DNA of 64,000 nt, from the NCBI GenBank assembly GCA_022059125.1, contig JAEUWY010000005.1, positions 5,394,001-5,458,000 on the forward strand, given 5' to 3'. This DNA is from Corynespora cassiicola (lineage: Eukaryota; Ascomycota; Dothideomycetes; Pleosporales; Corynesporascaceae). A model generated the notes under the pieces. The model did no database searches. It saw nothing but the letters and a program-made list of their open reading frames with translations, and was not told where the DNA came from. The translations under genes and the position numbers were made by a program. Below, in pieces: positions 51,445 to 63,727 of this stretch; positions within the stretch are counted from its first letter, which is position 1, and the number at the start of each line of letters is the position of its first letter.

Positions 51445-52437
51445 TCACCACACGCCGAAGCTGCTGGAAAAGTAGAGCAGCGAAACGACGGTGGTGCCCA
51501 CGGTCAAGAGAAGTGCTTTGAGAGTGAGTGTCTCAAAGGCTGACAGGGCGCCGCTGCAGTTTGCGCACTTGTAGTCGGCTAAATTGCGTTAGTGGAATGT
51601 ACCATGAGGGACGGTAGATGTGCCCGCAGTTTACGTAGCACAATAGAGGGGGGCTTACCGGAGTAGGGTGTGTAGGATTGCGGTTGGTACATGCCAAAGG
51701 TGAACTGATTGAAAGTGCCCAAGTATCCGGCCTTTGCCGTTGCGCTGACGCTGGACTGGGAGTCGTAGATGAGCAGAGTGTACGTCTCGGTGAGGTACGG
51801 TGTAGCCTGGGTCGCATTGGTGTCCCACTCTATCCTACCCGTCGCCTCAACGGTCTGGTTCAAAGCAATGGTGTAGGTAGCCTGGTTTGCCGAGCACGAA
51901 GCCATAATGTCAATGGCTGAAGGGGTAACGGAGAGCGAGGTGTAGTTCCAGGCAAAAGTCACCCAATCACCGATCTTGTAGTACTGAGCGCCAGCGATGG
52001 CCGCGGGCGTAACCATCTGGATGCCTCCAGCTGGCAACCGAGGGTCGAACTCGGTCGACTTCGGCTTGCCTGTGGTCCTGGTACCCGACTGCCTCTGGGT
52101 GCCACTGGCCCTTCCGGTGCTCTGTGGTTCACTGTCGCTGTTGGTAGCCGACGCTCTGCTCGACCTGGACTCGCCGGTGCTCTCGGGCTCTTGTTCTCGG
52201 GACGAGGAGGCGGCTTGTGTTTCACGGGCGGAGGAGGAGGGCTCGGAGTCTGAGTGCAGCAGGTCAATGACACTTGCTCGGGTCAGGCGGATTCGTGCAC
52301 TACTTACTGTCGTTCTGTCGTCCGTAGAGGACATTCTTCACATCGCCCAGCGCGTTGATGCTGTCGAACATGTCGGGCCAGGCGGCCGAAACGGACGAGA
52401 AGGCGACAAGGCCTGCGAGGAGCTGGGATGGCCTCAT
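51445..52437 (-). CDS. Ser/Thr-rich cell-surface protein, probably GPI-anchored
   Basis: Three exons are read. The first (from 52437) encodes the signal peptide MRPSQLLAGLVAFSSVSAAW and ends RQND. An intron ending ...CTCAG leads into the Ser/Thr/Arg-rich region (EPSSSARETQAASSSREQ). This is followed by an ordered Ig-like beta domain (YKIGDWVTFAWNYTSLSV, ATYTIALNQTVEATGRIEWD, TYTLLIYDS). The last exon reads ADYKCANCSGALSAF and a hydrophobic end (LLLTVGTTVVSLLYF) that fits a GPI attachment signal. Frame is preserved at both splices. The family resembles fungal DUF7137-type proteins, from memory and not verified. Likely location is the plasma membrane or cell wall. Confidence 0.78.
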
Positions 52438-54223
52438 GGTAGGTATCGGGAATTGGACGTCGGGTGGTGTTGGAGAGCACCTAAACAGTGGAGTTCAGGG
52501 CGGTTGGCGATGCGACGAAGCGAGCAGTGGGTTCGGTGTGGTCGAGCAGTTGGGATGTTGTTCCTTTGGGGCGGGATGTCAACAAGAGCGAAGGGGAGGC
52601 TTGGCGGTTGCGTGCAACAGCTTCTCAAACCACAAAACGAGCGACTGGCGAGGAGAAGATGTAGCGGCAGACCTGAACGAAGGGAGGGGTTGGGATGAAG
52701 AGACCAACGGCTGTTAGGAGTTTGACGATGGGCTGGAGGTGGACCAGGAAATGGCCAGCAGGGCCGGGGGGGCGTCCAGGCTTAGTGGCAAATCGACGCT
52801 GAGCGCAGGCCGCGACGCGCCCCCTCAGGCACTATTTTTGGCCGGACCCGCCTCCTATTGACACCATTCACTGCCTTGGCCCTCACCCATTTCGCTCATT
52901 GGGACTGCTTCATTTATCCCGCTGCCATTCTGCGTTTTTGCGCTTTTGCGTTTTTCTTTCGTCTCGCCTTGGTCGAGACGTCATGGGTCTGTTACAAGAC
53001 ATCGCCGTCGCCAGCTTTTCCACGGCTGGCTCCCCCGCGCAACCACCGGGACGCTGTCTGGGCACAGCCTGATGTGCCGTGATGAGCTGTGCTAGACCTC
53101 ATCACGCCTCTGTCTCGTATCACCTTTATTGGTCATCACCAGCTTATACACCTCAGCTCGATATAGGCACAGCGCAAAGAACCTCTCTCCACTTTTGACA
53201 CCCACTGCAAACCCTCTCCGGCCTTCTGGAGCCCCGCTCAGCCTCGTGCACCTGATCGATAGCCAATGCTACCCTGAACCGTGGTAACGCTGGGCTAGTA
53301 GCCCGAGTACACGACGCGTGGCACAGCATCCTTGTGCTCACTGCTGTCTCAACCATCACATATCTGCACGTGGAGGACTCTGCGTTTGATAGACAAAATG
53401 CTTCAGGAGACTTCTTTTTTTTTTACAGGCGAAACGCATACCCAGGGGTCGCACGTGATCTCCTGGATAACTCCGGGTAGCTCTGGTCGACTAGGTTTAT
53501 CCCGTGCTGCCGGCGCGCAGATACCAGGCATTTCCATACGGTGCGCTTGAAATCCCGTTTCTCCGATACGGCGAATGCACGGCTAAGGCATGGAGCTTTG
53601 ATGTTGATTTCCTCCGCGTACGTCTCTGACAGCTGCAAGTCTGCAAGCCGCAAGACACAAGTCTCGGGTCTGCAAACGTCATCCATCACAACTACCGGCG
53701 TCAGAGCATTGTTTAATCGGACCATCCCTCTGTCGAGCCGGAAGACCAAGGATATCGATTTCGGTATAGGCACCGAAGTGGGCAAGTGCCCCAGCATGTT
53801 ACGGTGCACGTGACTTCGGCCCAAACCTTGGAAACCCCCGGCCCAATACAAGGACAGTGCTTTTGGTCTAGACGGAGTCAGCATATTGCATATAACACAT
53901 TGCATGCCCAGCCTTCATGCCCATGATCGGTCATTTCAAGGAGAGCAACAATGGTTGTCTTGGTTTGTGCATGCCCTCCTCCTCCTTATAAGGCAGAGTG
54001 GTCACTATACACCTATTAAAACAGAGTCTCGGATGCACCAGTTTCTCACGTAGGCCACGATTCTAAATGTCGACGCTTAGCAGATGCGACAGCTGTCTAC
54101 AGCGCACTGAAATATTCTATTGGAATGCAGTTCGATGCCCTATTCATTCCAAGGTTACCACCTGGGCGCATGCGACAAAGACCGCCCTTCTTGAGATTGG
54201 AAAGTACGATTGTCAGTCATTGC
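52438..54223. other. 1.8 kb intergenic region, no gene recognised
   Basis: This contains the promoter of the GPI-type protein and then the 3' flank of the hydrolase. The longest frame, 53423-53905 minus (160 codons), has no motif and no obvious start context, so it is not called. A CT-rich stretch lies at about 52850-53060. Confidence 0.4.
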
Positions 54224-55021
54224 TTACGCCTTCTTCCCAGCAACCACCTCATTTATAAAATCGACGCAGGCCTCCGGCATCGTCAATGTCGGGCAATGTC
54301 CAGTAGCAAGCTCAGCCGTGACGACCTCCCTCCCATTCTTTCTCATGTTTTCGACTACCAGACGCTGGTGTTCGACAGGCTGACATGCAGCGAGGGTTGT
54401 GAATAGATACGCCGTCGGGATCTCTTTCCAGGCAGCATGCTCCAGCCTCTGGTACAAGGCCTCACTGCGCCAATTGATCAGTGACCCCACATGAGCCTCA
54501 ATCTCCTCCTCAGTAGCAGTCCCGCCCTCGCCGGAACCCACAAGGAAATCTCTCGGAGCCCGCAGCAACGCCAATTTATCGTCTGTAAACTCAAACGCCA
54601 GGTCGATCAGGTACTCCTGCCCCTGATTCTCGGTCAAGGAGATCATATGGTCGCCTACGTCAAAGGCCGAGGCGCACAGGAAGATGAGGTGGGTGACGCC
54701 TCCGGTCACGGTCGGGTCTGCCTTTTGTCGCGTCTCGAGGCCGAGGTCGTAGAGTGCGTTTGTGGCAACGAAGCCGCCGTACGAGTGCCCGACCACGACG
54801 ACTTTGCGGCCGGCTTCCACAAGCCCTTCGACGTAGGAGCGGATGAGGGAAGTGTCCGTGTACATGTCGCCCACGGGTGGTCGGGCCTCGCTCACGGAAG
54901 GGAGGTGCGGGATATGGACTTCGAACCCGGATTTTTGCAGGCCGGTCCTCATCTTCGTGTAGTGCTTGGGTGTGTGCCATGCTCCGTGTACAAACACGAG
55001 GGTCGGTTTTGAAGAGCCCAT
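54224..55021 (-). CDS. Alpha/beta hydrolase downstream of the HR-PKS
   Basis: 265 aa from MGSSKPTLVFVHGAWHTPKH; an upstream in-frame start would add 43 residues with no family match, so the shorter form is preferred. It is of the AB_hydrolase_6 / salicylate-esterase type: FVHGAWH oxyanion loop, nucleophile elbow VVVGHSYGGFVA, ELATGHCPTL with the His. The strand before the usual acid reads AYLFTTLAACQP, where relatives have Asp, so the acid may be missing or supplied elsewhere. It lies 0.6 kb downstream of the HR-PKS on the same strand. Hydrolases of this fold often release PKS products in trans; here that role is inferred from position only. Confidence 0.82.
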   Translation of the reverse strand: MGSSKPTLVFVHGAWHTPKHYTKMRTGLQKSGFEVHIPHLPSVSEARPPVGDMYTDTSLIRSYVEGLVEAGRKVVVVGHSYGGFVATNALYDLGLETRQKADPTVTGGVTHLIFLCASAFDVGDHMISLTENQGQEYLIDLAFEFTDDKLALLRAPRDFLVGSGEGGTATEEEIEAHVGSLINWRSEALYQRLEHAAWKEIPTAYLFTTLAACQPVEHQRLVVENMRKNGREVVTAELATGHCPTLTMPEACVDFINEVVAGKKA

Positions 55022-55626
55022 TTTCTCTGGTCGCGTATTGGGGGAGGGGGGAAGACGAGGTGGGCTTTGGTCGATGCTAAAAACCTTGAGCTGCGGTTCG
55101 AGCAATGTCCTGGCCTTTAAGTTTCTGGCTCTTGTCCAACATTTCGGCATATATCTTGCGGCACGGTAGGTGCAGGGGTATTCGATAGTCTAGGTCAGCT
55201 GAGCATGTGAGCTTACTTGATGGTCTGTAGAAACTGCATGGGCTCGGCTAATCTGCCCAAATCGTACGTTTCTTACGCCTCATGCGAGGAAATACTGATG
55301 CGCCATAGGTCTCATACAATTCTTGGGAATCTTGAAGGATCGTGGCTTATTCTTCAGGAGTTCATCAGCCATGTTGGCTGGCCTCTGTGCAAGCTCTAAA
55401 TGACCCACTCGGTGCCTGTGCCGCAAGTTTCTAGTGCTGGAGCCCCTCGCTTCGATGCACCGCACCACTACGCCACTTTGTAGCATGTAACTCACGTACG
55501 GCTCTGGCGGGTTTGCGTACACCTATCATCCTTTCCTACTGTATATTGTGCATTCCTGGTACAGGCAAGATTCGGGAGGGCCAGGAACTGAAAACGAACT
55601 TGGTAATTTTTCTCCATCTAACGCTC
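55022..55626. other. Intergenic between hydrolase and HR-PKS
   Basis: 605 bp containing the hydrolase promoter and the PKS 3' end. A minus-strand TGGCGTAGTGG at about 55468-55478 resembles a tRNA A box, but there is no B box at the right distance and no cloverleaf, so no tRNA is called. Confidence 0.4.
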
Positions 55627-58600
55627 TCAATCAACCTGCCTAAATCTACTCTTTCTCATAAATTCACAGCAGAGATCTTGGATACTACTGCCTCCTAAGA
55701 GTGTGAACACCTCCACCTCTGCGCCTAGCTCCTTGCTCACCCAGTTCTTTAGATCAATTCCAACCAAGGAATCAGTTCCAAGAGCACTGATTGGTTTGTG
55801 TATATCAATACCGCCTTCCTCGAGACCAAGTGTCTGCGCAAGTTTTGAGCTGAACCACTGAGTAGCGAGCGTCGTGGCTTGATCCAGTGTCTCTGATCTC
55901 AGGAGAGCATGGCGGTCAACAGCGTTTAACTCGGTGTCTCCGAGGCCATCCTCGGAATTGAACGCAGTTGATGACATTTGGAACAACTCTCTGAACATTG
56001 GCCGTTGGATGGAGTGGTGCAATTCAATGCCTTTTTTCAAAACGTTATCCGGGAGCTCGATGCCTACTAGAATCTGGGCATTGTCTTCGCTTCCAACCTC
56101 TAGCCCAGGATCACAGTAATGCTCCAACAATGCCAAGAACTCTTTTGTTTTTATCTCCATGTTATGTCCAATTCTCTTCATCTGCCACATAAGATAATCA
56201 TCTTCTGCAACTCTACCCTCTTCTACCATGAGACCGAGGTCTATTGATATGGCCTTTTGGCCAAGAGACCTGCGATAGGACGCCAAGGCGTCTTTGAACG
56301 TGTTCCCCGCTGCATAGTTTGCTTGAGCACGGCCACCGAATATGCCGTTGATGGAAGAAAGGAGGACAAAGAACGATAAGTTGTGAGGCAACAATTTGTG
56401 GAGGTTCCAGGAGCCTGTGACTTTGGAGGCCGTACTAACAGCCCAATCGCTGTGCGACATGTTTGGAAATAGGTTGTCCTTGATATTGATTGTCAGAATA
56501 TATGCAAATCTGTCTCTTGTATAGGAATCCTACCCTTAAGGCTATTGTAGCTTGTATACAGCCGAGGATTGCCGGCATTGATTTAGCCAAGCCATCGAGT
56601 ATGTCTCGAAGATGATCGAAATTGCCAATATCCACCAAAGGTGTAGCAACACGGATACCCTGAGCTTTGAGCTCGTGAATTAGTGACTTTGCGACGCCGC
56701 TTTTCGGGCCTGACCGTGAGAGTAAGATGAGATTTTGAGCACCGTGCTCAACCATCCAACGAGCAATACTGCGTCCAAGACCCCCCAGGCCTCCAGCAAT
56801 CACATAAGTGCCTTCGGCAGAAAACAAATGTTTCGGCTTGGTCAAGATTCTTGCCTGTGACACGTTAGCTTATGCCTGATCGAATTGCATTCAACAGGTC
56901 TAACACACGGTTATACTCATCTGCGGTTGGAATTCGAGAACACTCTTGCCCCAATTGCCTTCTTCTAATAAACTTCCGAAAGCTTCTACTAGGTTGCTCG
57001 CTTGAAACACTCGAAGATGTCTTGTCGCTGATAAACCATGCTCTAAGAAGAATTCCATAGCCTTTTGGAATATCTCGGAAGCCAAGACGGGATTTCGTTC
57101 AATCATGTCGACCATATCTATAGAGGCTATGGATGTGTTAGAACCAAGACTCATAAGTCTCTTTGATTTTGAACCAGTAATCTGCCCCATATTGATATCG
57201 ACAATACGAGAGAAAGGGGCGATAATGGGCGACAGACACTCTAGGTCATTTGGAAGTGCTCCAATTACGACGTCTACGCCTATTGAGTTCGTAGCGAGGA
57301 GGACATTTCTCTGATAATCAAGATCTGTCGTTGAGAAGATTGAATTGCCCGGAATTCCGATTTCCCGAGTGAGAAAATCGAAGGTATCTGCCGAGTCACT
57401 GGTGACAAATACCGTGGCTCCTAGAGTCCGCGCAACTTGTATCGCCATCTGGCCAAAGGAACTCTGACCATGATATATCAAAATTTGATCGCGTTTCCCG
57501 ACTCTGGCTATGTTTACGAGAGAGTGGTATGCCGTCCAAAGAGCATCTGGAAGTGAGGCAGCCAGTGTAGGTGTCATTTCTGAAGGCATTGAAACCACAT
57601 TCCTGACGTTGACACGAATTCGACTTCGAGCTGTGGAGACTTTCAGTATGGAGACCAAACTTCCAATCTTGTAACCAGATTTTGTTCCAGCTGCGATGAC
57701 GAGACCAGCACATTCGGTGCCAAAATGATCTTCATTAAGGCGGCCAGAAGCAATGAGAAGATCTCTCCATGTCAAGCCAATGGCTTTAACATCGACAACT
57801 ATCTCATCCTCTTCTAATGAACTGCCAAAATTTCTGTTGGTGTCTTCGATCCATTCGAGACTCTTCAAATTTCCCGGGGTTCTTGCGTGGAGGCAGAGTG
57901 GGGGTCCGCTCTCGATTTCAATAGGCTCCTCCCGATGTGAAAGTAAAGTATTCGATACCAGCGTGTCCATGCTACCATATCCTCTGATTCTACATGTATG
58001 CATTAAACCGCGCGAAAGAACGTATGTAGATTCCAGATTGTCTACAGGCTGTTCCGATATATCTTGGACAAGGCGAGTTATAGCGTTTGTTGTTTCGTCG
58101 GAGAGGCTAATATCATCGAGAGAAAGCGTAAAAAACTTGAATGTTGCATCTTCAGACATGAGAGTACGCCCTAAGCCTTCGGCTAGGTGTTGATGTGGCA
58201 TCTGGGCTTGTGATTTGGGTTTGGTAACCCATATGACAGACTTTGTATGACACATTACGCGGTGGAAGTGTCCATAGTCTGTGGATGATATTCCATGCAG
58301 GAATACATCTTCCACTTCCAGCAGGAAAACCAGAGTCGAAGTTGACGAGGTCTTCATGTTGCAAAGCTCATCAAGGGTACAGATGATAGGAGTCCTACCC
58401 AAAGTACGTACTTTTGCTTCCAGTTCGAGCGTAAGAGAGGTTTGAACTGCTTGTGCACAGTCAAACACCAAATACACTTCGTATGTGGCATCTAGAGCAC
58501 GACACCTGGTGGTTTTTTCAACAGCAGTAGATACCATTATACTGCTGTAACGGCATTCGACGTGTTCTTGGCCTGGAAACTCGATGTCTACCCCGGAAAA

Positions 58601-61600
58601 ACCGGAGTTGATCAGTCTTCGATGCCATGCTTGAGAAGTCAAACAAGGGCTTAGTCGAGACCTTTCTTCATGTTCCAATGGCGACCACCAACCTTTCAGT
58701 AGACCAAAGATAAAGCCTATAGGTACTACTTCAGGAATTATGGTCTCAAAAAGTAGGAGTTTTCCGTTTGGCTTCAAAAGCTTATGGATATTTTGCAGCG
58801 ACAGTTCTATATTGTTTGTTGCGTGTAGAACATGTGATGCGACAATAAGGTCGTATGAGTGACCTTCGAATGATTGGGGTATTGGATCTTTTGAGATATC
58901 ACATACGCGGAATTCCATGTGACTGAGGAATTCGCGAAATTTCTCCTTTGCTTGGGGGAAAAATCCTGGGGATATGTCGGTGTAATCGTATTTTCTCCAT
59001 CTTTTCACTCCACTAGTGCTCATACACTCTAATAACCGTAGTGTTTGTCCTCCAGTGCCAGCGCCGACTTCTAGAATGTTCATAGATGGATTCTTGAAGC
59101 AGGACAATTCAATGTATCGAGATGACGGATAAGAGTGGTAATCGTTGGAAAGCATATGCTCATAGTAGCGATCAACCAGTCCATCACTGAACATCAGAGC
59201 CAGTGGATCCACTTCTCCCAACAGTATTCCTTTCAGATTCCTACCGAGAAGCATGACTAAGAAGCCATCGATTCCGGAAACCTCTGTCTCGCTGAAAATA
59301 CTTTTCAGAGAATTGGGCTCACGGAGCAAAGTCCTGATCTTTTCATGACTGAATGGCAGGACTCCTTGAATTAGCCGCTCATGCTGGTATCTCATCCAAC
59401 TTATGTAAGCGTTGATGTGTTTTTCCGGTTGCAGATCCGGACATTTTTCGACAAATTCCAGGGCCTCCTCGATGTGACACAATATAGCCAAAGTAAGCAG
59501 GCGATGGTTTCCAATTGTATTGGCAGGGTCGCTAGGTCTTTTGCGCGTGCAGTAATTGGCTAAGCTATCCAAGCTCATCATGTCAATATCTGGTTTCCAA
59601 ACCAGTTGCATGCAAAGTTGGCGAGATGGACTGTTCTTTTGAGCATCCGGTATGTTGCCCTCAATAAAAGTCGTTTCAAGGCCCTCCATATATAAAAAAG
59701 GCGTTTTGGATTTTGGATTGCATCCAAGTATGTTGGCTGAGGCGCCACGATAACCGCGCAATTTACATATTGCTCCAGCCAAGATCTGACGTTCGTGTAG
59801 ATCTGCACTGTTACAATTGATCCAGATTGTTGCTACCCGAACAGGAACCATGGTTGGAATATTTCCGTGCTGTTGACTTAGTGCCATTGGAATCAGCTGT
59901 GCCAGCCCGTCCAGCGTCGAAGGATGCAGTGTACTGTAGGTCCAGGGTAGCGACGATCCGAGTTGATTCTTCCAGGACTCTGTATCTATACAACCAGTGG
60001 CTTCTCCATTGTGACCCAACCATACTCTCTCTAGACTCTGGAATGAGGGTCCATATTGTACTGCATTTCCAGACAAAATTGAGTACGGCTCTGACTCGGA
60101 CATCTGACACACTGTAGACAAGTGTTCCATCCAATCTTCTGGAAGGATATCCTTCAAAAAGGAAACTGCCCTTGAAGCTCCATAGTTCTCTGCTTTGCTG
60201 AGTATGGGCCGTATTAAGCCGTTGCAGCATTCTGTATAAGCGTTACCTTCAATCGCAAAAAGTCGAAAAGTAGACCATTGTGGATCTTCAGCAATGATTC
60301 GCTCGGTAGAAAGAGTGAATTGTGTCTCGACTCTCTCAGCCTCCCGTGAGAATGAGATGGGGTGGATCAAGTTCAAGTCTCTGATTTCAACACCATGGAG
60401 GTCTGTAATATGATCTTGTAATTCCTTCAGCGCCTCAACAGCCATAACAACCATACCTGCTGCTGGAAGGACGATTTCTCCGTTTATCCTATGATCTTCA
60501 AGCCATGGGAGCTCATTTATGCGTAGACTGTTATGCCACTGGGCTATGTACGGATTCCAATCCAGACTGCGCGTTCCTAGGAGATCGTTTCGTCGAGATT
60601 CCCGGAAACGAAAGTTCTTGCTTCTCCTGCTCTCATTCCAGTATAATCTGTCGTGATTAAAAGGGTATGGCGGAAGGTTTGATGGGATCTGTTGCGACGA
60701 AAGGTTTTGTCTGTTTACTGCAGAAACACAGATAGGGTATCCAGTGCAGTGGAGGATACCGGCAACTGTTAGGGAGGCAACAATTGCATTTTTCTGTCGC
60801 ACCAAAGAAGGGATGTAAATCGTAGAATCGGTTCTTCTGTGCTGCTCGAGATTTTCCCGAATCGGTCCTCGAAGGGCAGAGTGGGGGCCTATCTCCAGCA
60901 AATGTGTGATTCCAAAGCTGTGTGACTTTCTTCTGCCTAGTTGCTTCCGTTGGCTGCTTGGTGCTGTATTTGTGATTTTCGAAAGTGCGCTATCAAATTG
61001 AACCGATGATGTGAGATTCTGCGCCCAGTACGTAGAAGATGCGAGATCCTTGGCGCTGATGATCTCTCCTGTCACTGATGATATCATAGTAACAGGCGTA
61101 GATGGATTTCCCGGTTCAAGTTCCGACATGGCACTCATGTAGGCATCGGCAATGCGTCCCATAAAGCGAGAATGGTATGCAACCGGGACCCTGAGTAATC
61201 TAACAAAATGGGAATCAGCTCTGAGCCATTCTCCCAGAAGTTCAAGTTGTCTAATGTTGCCAGTCAATGTGATGCTCTTGATACTGTTCACACAGCCCAC
61301 GTCTACGTCTATGCTGCCTTTGCTTTTTTTCAACCGTTGCAGGTAGGGATATACACCTGCTTCTGAAATCGATGCGGCCATCATTGTTGTATCAGAAATC
61401 TCGTTTGCCAATTGAGATGATAACAATCCTCTTAAGTACGCAACCTTCACAGCCGATAGTCGAGACAGCGCTCCTGAGGTATAAGCTCCAGCAATTTCCC
61501 CAGATGAATGGCCTATGACAACCAGCGGTGTAATCCCAAAATCTCTGTACAAGTCGACTAGTCCTATTTGAAGACACGTAATGAGCGGCTGACTGTATAT

Positions 61601-63727
61601 GGGGTCGTCAATTGGTATTTGTGACACTCCTTCGATTGCGCCTAGTAAAGACCAAGTACAGCCCAGCTGTTTGAGACACGCGTCCGAATCGTTGATACTC
61701 TGGTTGAATATCGGGTATTTCAGTAGCTCTTTACCCATGCCAAGGTATTGTGAGCCTTGTCCGGTAAATACGAATGCGACTTGTACGTTTTCCGCAGCTC
61801 GGGTCGATTTAGTGGGGTTGAATGATAATCCTTTTCCCTCACCATATTCCCCTACGACAGCAAAGCTTCTCCAGGGTAATAGACTTCTTCTGTTCGTCAG
61901 GGTATATGCAAGGCTTTTTGCACGAGAACCATCTTGGTTGAGGTACAATTTGTAGGCCTCGGATAGTCTTTCTGTAGCCTTTGGTTCGGATGCTGACCAT
62001 ATCAGGAGGATTGGATCTTGTTCAATCGGTTGAATCATTTTTTTGGAAATTTCTTCGCCCATTGAGTTCGATCCGCTTCCCTCGTGTGTCTTTGTTCGGT
62101 GATGGCCCTCGAGTCCATGCTCTTGGAGATAATGGCCCGCATCGTCGAGTATCGCGACAGCATTGGTCCCTCCAAACCCGAAGGAGTTCACCTATTATAT
62201 TCGTTGGAATAATTCCAATAGAGTGGGTGCAGAATACTCACACAAGCTCGGCGAAGATGCGAAGCAGGCCACTTTGTGAGCTCTTTTGGGAACTGGACGA
62301 GTTAGCTCATCGCGATTTCCAATGTTGCCTTCTATTATCACCTTCAAGTGCATACCCTCCGCATCAATCAAAGGGTTGAGTTTGCTGAACCCGGAGATAG
62401 GAGGGATGATTCCATTTTCAAGTACTAGGACGGCTTTGATGATGCCGGCCAAACCACTGCATCCTTCAAGGTGTCCTATGTTTGCTTTGACCGCACCTAT
62501 ATAAAGTGGATCTTGAGGATTTCGATAATTTCGGAAGGCTGCACCAATTGAATTCGCTTCGATCGGATCCCCTATCTTCGTACCCGTACCGTGAGCCTCG
62601 AAAAATCTAGTCGGGCCCACGTCGATGTTACATCGCGCATATGTTTCCCGGATTAGTCGCACCTGCGCATCCTGGTTTGGCTGAGTGATACCTGGTGTTC
62701 GTCCGTCCTGATTTACGCCCGTATTTTGTATGACGGCACGTATCGTGTCACCGCTCTTGAGAGCATCTTCTAGTCGTTTGACAACTATAACTGCAGTGCC
62801 TTCTCCACGAGCGTAACCATTCGCACGTTGATCAAAAGACCAACAACGGCTATCAGGTGAGAGAAAGTTAAAGTCTGACATCATCTTCATGAAATTGGGA
62901 TGGTACACGAAATTCGCTCCTCCAACTAAGGCCTATTCACTTGTTATCTTGGTTTTCTTCGGCTACTGGAAGTACTTGCCATAGAAGCATTGCCATTTCT
63001 AAGGTCCTGGCAAGCAAGATGCAGTGCCACCAAACTACTAGAGCAAGCGGAGTCTAGATTTACAGAATTTCCCTTGAAGTTGAAGAACCAACTTAGTCGA
63101 TTCGCTAACATCGAGGGGGCAATCCCCATTGCTGCATGCCTTTGCTCAGCATCATAATCCTGTTGGAGAATACTGAGGTAGTCATTGGTGAAGCAGCCTG
63201 TATACACCGAGGTATCTGATCCCGCACACTTCTCGATAGGAATTCCGGCTGCATAAGTTGTCAGAGCCAGATTCCAGATAAGAACATCATGTCTGTCTTT
63301 AGCCTACCATCTTCTAGTGCTAAATAAGCGGTCTCTAGCATACGTCTGTGTTGTGGGTCCATGCACGACGCTTCCGCAGGTGTGATAGAAAAGAATGGTG
63401 CATCGAATGCAGCCAGGTCTTCGGTAACAAAATTCCCCCCACGCAGTGGGACCTGTAAAGCCGATATTAGATATAAAAATACGTTGGTATTGATTTCACA
63501 TGACTTACAGAGCTCGGTCTGTATTCATCGGGATGAAAGAAAGCGTCAACGTTCATCCTCGATGCAGGAAACTCGGTTGTCGATGATCTGCCATCACAGA
63601 TCATCTTCCAAAACTCTTCTGCTGTAGTCACACCTTGGGGAAACTCCAATGCGATACCAACGATAGCAATGGCAACCGGTTCTTCGCTATTACCGGATTC
63701 ATCCAAGGAAATTGTAGCATCCATCAT
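55627..63727 (-). CDS. Highly reducing polyketide synthase (KS-AT-DH-MT-ER-KR-ACP)
   Basis: Eight exons (63509-63727, 63308-63452, 62980-63248, 62342-62932, 62242-62292, 56909-62191, 56534-56854, 55627-56478) join in frame to about 2,576 aa, a full-length iterative type I fungal [20 protein letters not shown] with the active Cys (about 190), EAHGTGT and [23 protein letters not shown] and GHSSGE (Ser about 654). [19 protein letters not shown] (about 990) and [29 protein letters not shown] (about 1,462), an intact SAM motif. ER: about 1,870-2,180, with NADPH loop [16 protein letters not shown] instead of the usual [26 protein letters not shown] and the Ser/Tyr pair in [35 protein letters not shown] (Ser about 2,527). 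There is no release domain. The intron at 62933-62979 has a GC donor. The product is unknown. Confidence 0.95.

Noticed and set aside
53423..53905. 160-codon open frame on the minus strand
   Set aside because: No recognisable domain, no supporting splice pattern, and it is comparable to chance frames in this composition.
55420..55480. tRNA-like sequence on the minus strand
   Set aside because: The A-box-like TGGCGTAGTGG has no GGTTCGA-type B box at the right distance, and no acceptor stem pairs.
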